Shown in pieces: positions 30,472 to 38,046 of a stretch of DNA of 64,000 nt. The notes below the pieces were generated by a model, which was not told the origin of the DNA, ran no database searches, and saw nothing but the letters and a program-made list of their open reading frames with translations. The position numbers and the translations under genes were made by a program. Numbering within the stretch: position 1 is the first letter of the stretch; each line of letters begins with the position of its first letter. Source of the DNA: Sphingomonas sp. HDW15A (GTDB taxonomy: Bacteria; Pseudomonadota; Alphaproteobacteria; Sphingomonadales; Sphingomonadaceae); NCBI RefSeq assembly GCF_011301715.1, contig NZ_CP049870.1, positions 682,001 to 746,000 of the forward strand. The letters run 5' to 3'.

Positions 30472-31638
30472 GTGACCACTCCCCGAATCCTCATTATCGC
30501 TGGATCGGACAGCGGCGGCGGCGCGGGCATCCAGGCCGACATCAAGACGGTTACGATGCTAGGCGGCCATGCCATGACTGCCGTAACGGCGATCACCGCC
30601 CAGAACACACTCGGTGTTGACGCAGTCCACTCTGTCCCAGCCGAGATGATCCTGGCCCAGATCAATTCGGTCGTGGACGATATCGGTGTCGATGCCATCA
30701 AGATCGGCATGATCGGCGGCGGTTTCGCGGCGCGCATGGTCGCGGAGCGTCTCGGCGAACTCTATCCGCGCGTCCCTATCGTCTTCGACCCAGTCATGGT
30801 CGCGACGAGCGGCGATGCGCTTGCCGACGACGCGACTGTTGCCGCCTTCGGCGAGCTCATGAAGATTGCGACTATAGCGACGCCGAACCTGCCGGAACTT
30901 CGCCGGCTCTCGAGCGAGGAAGACCCAGTCGCGGCCGCGCTAAGCCTGGTTTCCGAGCATGGCTGTGCGGTCCTGATTAAGGGCGGGCACGACGAAGGCG
31001 AGGCGCTCGCCGACGCGCTCATCGAGACCGACAATATCACCAGCTGGCAGGGCACTCGGATCGACACAACCAGCACCCATGGCACCGGTTGTACTTTGGC
31101 CTCGGCAATCGCTTTCTATCTAGGCGCGGGCTGCCAGCCGGCGCAGGCGGTCGAGCGCGCGCGTTCATTCGTCCGGATCGCCATGCTCGACGCGCCTGGG
31201 CTCGGTAAGGGGCACGGTCCCTTGGGTCACCAGAATGTGCGCCTCGACACCGGTCTCGGCCTTCGGCTCAATCAGGTCACGGTAACCGGCAAGGATTTCG
31301 CCAAGATGGTCGGTTTCTACCGCGCACTCGGCCTCAAGCAGATCGTCGACAGTCCGGAAAACCTCTATGCGCGGTTCGAGGCCGGGGGCGCGACCTTCTC
31401 GATCCAGTGCGATCCTGAAGCCGAGGTCGGCGAGACGGTCGCGGTCTATTTCGAATGCGATGATCTCGATGACCGGGTCGAGCGACTGGCGCGCCTGGGA
31501 ATCCCGTTTGAGCATGGCCCCCGAAACCAGCCGTGGATGTGGCGCGAGGCCCGACTTCGCGATCCTGGCGGCAACACCGTTTTCCTCTACAAGGCGGGCG
31601 AAGCGCGGCGCTTTCCGCCGTGGCGGCTAGAGAATTAA
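30472..31638 (+). CDS. thiD: HMP/HMP-phosphate kinase ThiD fused to a C-terminal VOC (glyoxalase-like) domain
   Basis: Residues 1 to about 255 are ThiD, the thiamine-pathway kinase: ILIIAGSDSGGGAGIQADIK, VFDPVMVATSG and the nucleotide motif STHGTGCTLASAIA. Residues about 265-380 add a VOC-fold segment with TVTGKDFAKMVGFYRALGL, DLDDRVERLARLGIPFEHG and DPGGNTVFLYKAG. The VOC half has Glu and His side chains, but its metal site is not obvious. The GTG start at 30472 is preferred because it begins directly at the ThiD fold. The fusion sits in one unbroken frame. Confidence 0.88.
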   Translation: MTTPRILIIAGSDSGGGAGIQADIKTVTMLGGHAMTAVTAITAQNTLGVDAVHSVPAEMILAQINSVVDDIGVDAIKIGMIGGGFAARMVAERLGELYPRVPIVFDPVMVATSGDALADDATVAAFGELMKIATIATPNLPELRRLSSEEDPVAAALSLVSEHGCAVLIKGGHDEGEALADALIETDNITSWQGTRIDTTSTHGTGCTLASAIAFYLGAGCQPAQAVERARSFVRIAMLDAPGLGKGHGPLGHQNVRLDTGLGLRLNQVTVTGKDFAKMVGFYRALGLKQIVDSPENLYARFEAGGATFSIQCDPEAEVGETVAVYFECDDLDDRVERLARLGIPFEHGPRNQPWMWREARLRDPGGNTVFLYKAGEARRFPPWRLEN

Positions 31639-31702
31639 TCCACAATCTTTTCAGCGTTCTGCTTGGCAGGACGCGATTGCGCGGACTAGCATTGCGTCAC
31701 GC

Positions 31703-32330
31703 ATGAAAAGGCCTTGCTTCAAGATCGAACGGCAGTTTCCGACGCCGCTCGCCGGTGTCGACGAGGCCGGCTGCGCACCGCTGGCAGGGCCGGTGGTCGC
31801 CGCGGCCGTGATTCTCGACCGGGACAAATTTCCCCGCGGAATCGACGATTCGAAGAAGCTTAGCTTGGAGGAGCGGGAGTCAATTTACGGCCGGCTCCAG
31901 AAAGTGGCGGCGATCGGGATCGGTATCTGCACGGTCGAGGAGATCGATCATCTTAATATCTACTGGGCACGGATGACCGCGATGGCCCGCGCCGTCGAGG
32001 CTCTTGGCGCAGAGCCGGCCTGGGTGCTTGTTGACGGGAACGCTTGTCCGCGCTGGCAGCGGCCGTCGAAAGCGATCGTTTCGGGGGATGCCAAGTGCCG
32101 CTCGATTGCGGCGGCCTCGATCGCGGCAAAAGTGACGCGCGACCGGATTATGGCCGACCATGCGCGGACGTGGCCCGGTTATGGCTGGGAGCGCAATCGC
32201 GGTTATCCAACGCCGGAGCATATCCGCGCGATCCGCGAGCTTGGCATCACACCGCTCCACCGCCGGACCTTCGCCAAGGTGCGCGAGCATCTTGAGCAGG
32301 AAGTCGAGTTGCCGCTGAATTTGCCGGCCT

Positions 32331-32332
<2 letters not shown>
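31703..32332 (+). CDS. rnhB: Ribonuclease HII RnhB
   Basis: This 209-residue nuclease cleaves the RNA strand in RNA-DNA hybrids and removes single ribonucleotides from DNA. The signature GVDEAGCAPLAGPVVAAAVIL carries the first acidic pair. DDSKKLSLEERESIY, SIAAASIAAKVTRDRIM and TPLHRRTFAKV follow in the normal order. Length is normal. A gap of 187 bases separates it from ccrM. Confidence 0.95.
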
Positions 32333-33659
<1,327 letters not shown>

Positions 33660-33665
33660 AGGCTC

Positions 33666-34727
33666 ATGCGCACGCTCATCCGGCCGACCGGCTTCGTCGA
33701 TTCCCCGTTCGGCCTTGATGGCAAGGTCGCCCGCCTCGCCGGTGGGCTCAACTGGTTTGCACAATGCGAACTTATTCACCCCGATGGCGCGCGCGAGCTT
33801 GTCCCGGTCGAAGGCATAGAGAGCCGGCTCGATGGGTCCATGGCCGCCGATTGGCAAAGGCTTATCTCACCGCGCGGGCCGCTCCAGCTTGGCGAGCGGA
33901 CAATCCGCCTCGACCAGCCGCAGGTGATGGGAATCGTCAACGTCACGCCGGACAGCTTTTCTGACGGTGGGGCCTACGCCGATTCTAACGAAGCAGCCTT
34001 CGCCGGCGCTGACATGACTGCCGCGGGCGCAGCGATCCTCGATGTCGGGGGAGAATCGACGCGTCCGGGCGCGAAAGCGGTTTGGGAAGGCGACGAGATC
34101 GAACGCGTTCTTCCCGTTGTCCGGCGGCTGGCCAGCGGCGGCAATGCCGTTTCGATCGACACCCGCAAGGCGTCAGTGGCAGAAGCCGCGCTCGGTGGCG
34201 GTGCGCATCTCGTCAACGATGTCTCGGCCATGACCTACGATCCGCGCATGACCGAGGTTGTGGCGGCATCTGAGGTCCCGATCATCCTGATGCATCACCA
34301 GGGCGAGCCGCAGACGATGCAGGAGGATCCCCGCTATACCAACGTGCTTGTCGAGGTATTTTATTGGCTGGAAGAGCGGATCGCAGCGGCTGAATCGGCC
34401 GGCATCGCCCGCGACCGCATTCTCGTCGATCCCGGAATCGGTTTCGGAAAGACCGTCGCCCACAATCTCGCGCTGTTGAACGGCCTGGCACTGTTTCACG
34501 GTCTCGGCTGCCCGATCGTTCTCGGTGCGAGCCGAAAGAGGATGATCGGTGCGCTCTCGAATGAGGCTCCTGCCGACCAGCGACTGGCCGGAAGCATCGC
34601 GCTGGCGCTCAAGGCCGCGGAGCAGGGCGCGCAGGTCATCCGTGTTCACGATGTCCCGGAAACGGTCCAGGCTCTCAAGGTTTGGCGTGGCCTGAGGGAC
34701 CAAGCCCTGACGCCCCGGATTGGCTGA
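33666..34727 (+). CDS. folP: Dihydropteroate synthase FolP with N-terminal extension
   Basis: This folate-pathway enzyme condenses p-aminobenzoate with dihydropterin pyrophosphate. The core begins around residue 85: MGIVNVTPDSFSDGG, LDVGGESTRPGAKA, VSIDTRKASVAEAAL, LVNDVSAMT, DPGIGFGKT and LGASRKRMIG. All are present. The first 80 residues are an extra piece with no motif I recognise. The total of 353 residues is longer than the usual 270-290. Start ATG at 33666, six bases after the ccrM stop, implies co-transcription with ccrM. Confidence 0.93.
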   Translation: MRTLIRPTGFVDSPFGLDGKVARLAGGLNWFAQCELIHPDGARELVPVEGIESRLDGSMAADWQRLISPRGPLQLGERTIRLDQPQVMGIVNVTPDSFSDGGAYADSNEAAFAGADMTAAGAAILDVGGESTRPGAKAVWEGDEIERVLPVVRRLASGGNAVSIDTRKASVAEAALGGGAHLVNDVSAMTYDPRMTEVVAASEVPIILMHHQGEPQTMQEDPRYTNVLVEVFYWLEERIAAAESAGIARDRILVDPGIGFGKTVAHNLALLNGLALFHGLGCPIVLGASRKRMIGALSNEAPADQRLAGSIALALKAAEQGAQVIRVHDVPETVQALKVWRGLRDQALTPRIG

Positions 34728-34736
34728 TCGACCGCG

Positions 34737-36167
34737 TCAGCCGCGGGTGTCGATGCCCAGTTCGGCAAGCTTGCGGTAAAGGGTCGAGCGCCCGATCCCC
34801 AGGCGCCGCGCAACCTCCGTCATTCGCCCGCGATAATGGCCAATGGCGAGACGGATGACGTCGGCTTCGATCTCTTCCATGCTGCGAAGGTGACCGTCGG
34901 CTCGGAACAGGGTCAGCTGTGGCCCGCCGAGCGCCGCGTCAGCACTAGATTGGCTGAGATCCGGCTGGCGGTCGCTGCGCCGTCCGCTGAATCGTGACTG
35001 GATTGCGATATGCGGGAAATGCTCCGCGCCCAGCGAGGAGTCCTGGCATTGCAGCGCTGCTCGCAGGAGGACGCCAGCGAGCTGGCGAACATTGCCCGGC
35101 CAGCCATAGCGCATGAGGATCGCAAGAGCGTCATTGCCAACGCTAAGCGGCTTCATTCCGGTTTGACCAGCTATGCGTTCCAACAGGTGTCGAGTGAGTG
35201 CGGGAATATCGGTGCTACGCTCGCGAAGGGGCGGGATCGTGACTGAAACGGCGGCCACGCGCTCCTTCAGCGCTGGGCTGAAGTCCTCCGGCAGTGGAGT
35301 GCTCGAGGTGGCGATGATCCGCACGTCGACAGAGTTGGACCCGTTGCAGCCTACCGGCCGGACTTCGCCGGTTGCCAGGGCCCGGTCCAGGAGCGCCTGG
35401 GTCTCGGCCGGAAGTGTTCCGATTTCGTCGAGAAGCAAGGTGCCGCCGTCGGCCTCGACAAGTTTTCCGACCTTTTCGCTGAACGCGCCCGGGAAAGCAC
35501 CCGCGACATGCCCGAAAAGGGTCGAATCGATGATGTTCTGGGGCACCGCCTTGCAATCGATCGTCACCAGCGGCCCCTTGGCACGAAGGCTCGCCGAGTG
35601 GATGGCGCGGGCCAGCGTTTCCTTGCCGGTACCGGGCTCCCCAACGATCAGTATCGGCAAGCGGTTACGTGCGCTTTTCGCGGCGACGGCGAGCGCGCTC
35701 CGAAAATCGGGCGCTGCGCCCACCAGTTCCTCGAGCGACAAGTCCGTCGCCAGCTTCTCGGAGACCGGTGCGAGCTCACCCGTTGGCCGTCGGCGATCGC
35801 GGTGCGAATTGAGTGCTTCAAGCATCCGTTCCGGTGCTACGGGCTTGACCAGGAAATCGCTTGCTCCGGCGCGCATCGCAGCGACCGCAAGAGGGATCGA
35901 TTCCTGGTTTGCGAGCACCAGCACCGGAAGCTCCGGACGGCCCGAGCGCAATCCCGCGATCAGGTGCGGCCCAGTATCCGCATCCCATCCGGAAACGAGG
36001 ACGGCGCGGACTTCACGACCCTGCGCACCGGCAAGAATCTCTAGCGCAGACTGACCGTCGGCGGCGGTGAGGCTCCATCCGGCGCGGGAGGCCGTCGCCG
36101 CTAGTGCGCGTCGTTCGGCATGGTCTGCGTCAACTAGAAGCAGCGTCCGGAGCAATTCTTCGCGCAT
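34737..36167 (-). CDS. NtrC-like AAA+ transcription regulator with altered receiver and GAFTGA motifs
   Basis: This 476-residue protein has a receiver-like domain (about 8-125), an AAA+ domain (about 150-385) and a Fis-type helix-turn-helix (about 435-475, EVARRLGIGRSTLYRKLAELG). Walker A is GEPGTGKETLAR and Walker B LLLDEIG. Two changes stand out. The usual phosphorylated Asp position appears to be Ser (AVLVSGWDAD), and the sigma54-contact loop GAFTGA reads GAFPGA. Both suggest it may not be a standard phospho-activated sigma54 activator. It lies convergent to folP with an eight-base gap. Confidence 0.88.
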   Translation of the reverse strand: MREELLRTLLLVDADHAERRALAATASRAGWSLTAADGQSALEILAGAQGREVRAVLVSGWDADTGPHLIAGLRSGRPELPVLVLANQESIPLAVAAMRAGASDFLVKPVAPERMLEALNSHRDRRRPTGELAPVSEKLATDLSLEELVGAAPDFRSALAVAAKSARNRLPILIVGEPGTGKETLARAIHSASLRAKGPLVTIDCKAVPQNIIDSTLFGHVAGAFPGAFSEKVGKLVEADGGTLLLDEIGTLPAETQALLDRALATGEVRPVGCNGSNSVDVRIIATSSTPLPEDFSPALKERVAAVSVTIPPLRERSTDIPALTRHLLERIAGQTGMKPLSVGNDALAILMRYGWPGNVRQLAGVLLRAALQCQDSSLGAEHFPHIAIQSRFSGRRSDRQPDLSQSSADAALGGPQLTLFRADGHLRSMEEIEADVIRLAIGHYRGRMTEVARRLGIGRSTLYRKLAELGIDTRG

Positions 36168-36299
36168 CTCGAGTCCCTTTCGGGTCCGACCCTAATCCGG
36201 CAGGAGTAAAAGGCGGCTTAAGACGGCGACAAAAGCGCTTGGGGCTGTGCGCTGCGATTGTTAAGAGCGTCGCCGAAGACAATTATGAAAGGGGTCGAG

Positions 36300-36449
36300 A
36301 TGGCCGAAGTGTCGAGTGGCGAACATGGGCATGATCCGAACTATCCGGCGCACGCGCGGAATTACGAGGGATTCCTGACGCTGCTGAAGTGGTCGATGCT
36401 TGTCATCGCGATCGTAACTGCGATCGTCCTTCTTATCATCGCCAATTAG
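36300..36449 (+). CDS. Small aa3-type cytochrome c oxidase subunit IV-like protein
   Basis: This 49-residue protein has the short polar N-terminus with NYPAHARNYEGFLTLLKW and one membrane helix (SMLVIAIVTAIVLLIIAN). It matches the bacterial aa3-type oxidase subunit IV family. Such proteins bind the oxidase complex, but no cox genes are nearby. Seven bases later pntAA begins, so the two are probably one transcript. I chose the ATG at 36300 (MAEVSSGEHGHD); an in-frame upstream start is less likely. Confidence 0.85.
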   Translation: MAEVSSGEHGHDPNYPAHARNYEGFLTLLKWSMLVIAIVTAIVLLIIAN

Positions 36450-36456
36450 AGGCGGG

Positions 36457-37554
36457 GTGAAGGTCGCAATCCTCAAGGAGGTCGCGCCGGAAACCCGGGT
36501 CGCGGCCATTCCCGAAACCGTGAAGAAATTTGCCGGTCTCGGGATGAATGTTGGCGTTGAGCGAGGGGCCGGCGAACGAGCTTCGGTTGCCGATTCTGAC
36601 TTCGAAGCAGCGGGCGCGATCGTCCAGGACCGCGCTGCGCTCGTCGGCGATGCCGACGTTATCCTGTGCGTCGGACCTCCCGAGCCTTCGTCGATAGCCG
36701 GTGCCAAGCCGGGCGCTCTGCTCGTCGGCGCTCTGGATCCCGCCCGTCGCGACGACTGGATCGCGGCATACCGCAAGGCTGGACTTCAGCCTCTAGCGAT
36801 GGAGCGAATGCCGCGGATCACCCGCGCGCAATCCATGGATATCCTTTCCAGCCAGGCGAATCTTGCCGGCTACAAGGCGGTCGTCGATGCCGCCTCGGCT
36901 TATGGCCGTGCCTTCCCGATGATGATGACCGCTGCAGGGACCATCAGCCCGGCTAAGTTGTTCGTCATGGGGGTCGGCGTCGCCGGACTTCAGGCGATTG
37001 CCACGGCACGCCGCCTGGGTGCCCAAGTCAGCGCGACCGACGTCCGCTCCGCGACCCGGGAGCAAATCCTCTCGCTCGGCGCTAAGCCGATTTTCGTCGA
37101 GGGCGTAGCGGGGATCGAGGGCGAGGGTCAGGGTGGTTATGCCGGCGAGACCAGCGAGGAATATCGCAAGGCCCAGGCCGAGCTCGTTTCCAGCCATATC
37201 GCCAAGCAGGATATCGTTATCACCACTGCCCTCATTCCGGGCAAGCCCGCGCCGCGCCTGATCAGCGCCGAGCAATTGCGTTCAATGCGCTCCGGAAGCG
37301 TCGTGGTCGATCTCGCGGCTGAAGCAGGGGGTAACGTCGAAGGCGTCGTTGCGGGTGAGGAGACGGTAATCGACGGAGTCACAGTGATAGGCGCTGTCCA
37401 GCTCGCCCGTAGCCTTGCCGCGGATTCGTCAGCTCTTTTCTCACGCAACCTGGCGAATTTCCTGACCGCCTTCTGGGACAAGGAAACGAAGGCAGTCGTG
37501 CTTCCTGATGATGACGAAATCGTCGCTGGAATTCGGCTCACCGAATCTGCCTGA
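36457..37554 (+). CDS. pntAA: Proton-translocating NAD(P) transhydrogenase alpha subunit, soluble part PntAA
   Basis: This 365-residue protein forms domain I of transhydrogenase, which transfers hydride between NADH and NADP+ using the proton gradient. It starts VAILKEVAPETRVAAIPETVKKF (GTG start). It carries the NAD-binding VMGVGVAGLQAIATARRLGAQV with dinucleotide-fold glycines and QDIVITTALIPGKPAP, LRSMRSGSVVVDLAAEAGGN. The membrane parts are not adjacent; they lie at 40910 and 41193. Confidence 0.95.
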   Translation: MKVAILKEVAPETRVAAIPETVKKFAGLGMNVGVERGAGERASVADSDFEAAGAIVQDRAALVGDADVILCVGPPEPSSIAGAKPGALLVGALDPARRDDWIAAYRKAGLQPLAMERMPRITRAQSMDILSSQANLAGYKAVVDAASAYGRAFPMMMTAAGTISPAKLFVMGVGVAGLQAIATARRLGAQVSATDVRSATREQILSLGAKPIFVEGVAGIEGEGQGGYAGETSEEYRKAQAELVSSHIAKQDIVITTALIPGKPAPRLISAEQLRSMRSGSVVVDLAAEAGGNVEGVVAGEETVIDGVTVIGAVQLARSLAADSSALFSRNLANFLTAFWDKETKAVVLPDDDEIVAGIRLTESA

Positions 37555-37601
37555 AATTCAAGCGGGCACTCTTTTCAGGCATCGAATTAGTTAATTTTTG
37601 C

Positions 37602-37668
37602 CGGGAATCCGCCGAATCGCTTCGACCGATTCGGTTGCGAGTCGCTGTCCAGTTCGCATCGATTCCCG
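37602..37668. repeat. Structured repeat with five GANTC sites (three-way junction potential)
   Basis: GANTC occurs at 37605, 37614, 37628, 37639 and 37661 (first bases), five sites in 61 bases. The sites sit in nested inverted repeats. Outer arms CGGGAATC (37602-37609) and GATTCCCG (37661-37668) enclose an eight-base stem CCGAATCG/CGATTCGG (37612-37619 and 37627-37634) and a smaller stem TGCGA/TCGCA (37636-37640 and 37654-37658). As RNA or extruded DNA this folds as a three-way junction. I find no convincing gene here. Function is unknown. Confidence 0.5.
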
Positions 37669-37710
37669 CAGTGTGTTCCGGCGTGCCGACAGAGCCTTAG
37701 CCGCAGAGCA

Positions 37711-37747
37711 CAAAAAAGACCGGTCGAGCATCCGCTCGCCGGTCTTT
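37711..37747 (-). terminator. Intrinsic terminator of the 26-codon transcription unit
   Basis: Arms AAAGACCGG (37715-37723) and CCGGTCTTT (37739-37747) with inner CGAGC/GCTCG and loop ATCC form a long hairpin with a single bulged T. On the minus strand it ends in six T residues, the standard intrinsic terminator shape. On the plus strand the tail is TTTCCC and would be weaker, though it could partly stop transcripts coming from pntAA. Confidence 0.8.
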
Positions 37748-37896
37748 CCCGTTAACTCTGAAAGACTTAGCGGTCTTAGCCGCCCGTTCCGCTGGCGCCC
37801 CATCCGGCGCCAAAGAGCCAGCTCAGGAGACCGCGCTTATTGCCAGCTTTTTTCATCGTAATACCCCTGTCGTTACGTGCTTACAGCATCGGCACA
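37712..37896 (-). ncRNA. Predicted short structured transcript of about 185 bases
   Basis: A good promoter (37931-37903) and a strong terminator (37747-37711) bound a transcript of about 185 bases, with its 5' end expected near 37896. It holds a 40-base leader, the 26-codon frame and two internal stems. The ends are predicted from promoter and terminator position, so both may shift by several bases. No known RNA family was recognised. Confidence 0.45.
37776..37856 (-). CDS. Possible 26-residue peptide gene inside a structured small RNA unit
   Basis: An ATG at 37856 opens a 26-codon frame with an AGGGG sequence about eight bases upstream. It ends at TAA (37778-37776), 29 bases before the terminator. 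The peptide starts with Lys/Arg residues (MKKAGNKRG) and continues with LLSWLFGAGWGASGTGG, a short hydrophobic then Gly-rich end. I do not recognise it. The same region folds strongly (stem TGGCGCC/GGCGCCA at 37793-37812, stem GCGGTCT/AGACCGC at 37770-37776 and 37828-37834). It could therefore be a small RNA whose ORF is incidental, or both. Confidence 0.45.
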   Translation of the reverse strand: MKKAGNKRGLLSWLFGAGWGASGTGG

Positions 37897-37902
37897 GGGA
37901 GG

Positions 37903-37931
37903 ATATTAACCTTAATCGATATGGTTATCAA
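37903..37931 (-). promoter_or_regulatory. Sigma70-type promoter for the small transcription unit
   Basis: On the minus strand TTGATA (37931-37926; five of six) and TAATAT (37908-37903; four of six) are separated by exactly 17 bases. The start codon at 37856 and a terminator lie downstream in the right order. This is the best-formed promoter I see in the window. A GANTC site (37934-37938) overlaps its upstream flank. Confidence 0.5.
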
Positions 37932-37984
37932 ACGATTCACGACGTTTTGTTCGCAGGTCTGTTTGGACGTGCGAATCCAGCCTT

Positions 37985-38004
37985 CCCGGGTAGGCGGACC
38001 CGGG
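37985..38004. repeat. Perfect inverted repeat CCCGGGT-N6-ACCCGGG
   Basis: Two seven-base arms with a six-base loop lie just past the stop of the EAL protein gene. With no T-run after it, it is not a classic terminator, but it could stabilise the 3' end of that transcript or be a protein-binding site. Confidence 0.3.
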
Positions 38005-38046
38005 TAACGCTATTGATGTTGATGGAGGAAGGTTGGCGCGGAGCCG

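Noticed and set aside
37591..37803. 70-codon frame on the minus strand and 87-codon frame on the plus strand around the terminator
   Set aside because: Both run across the terminator hairpin and show no start signal. The 26-codon frame ending before the terminator is better supported.
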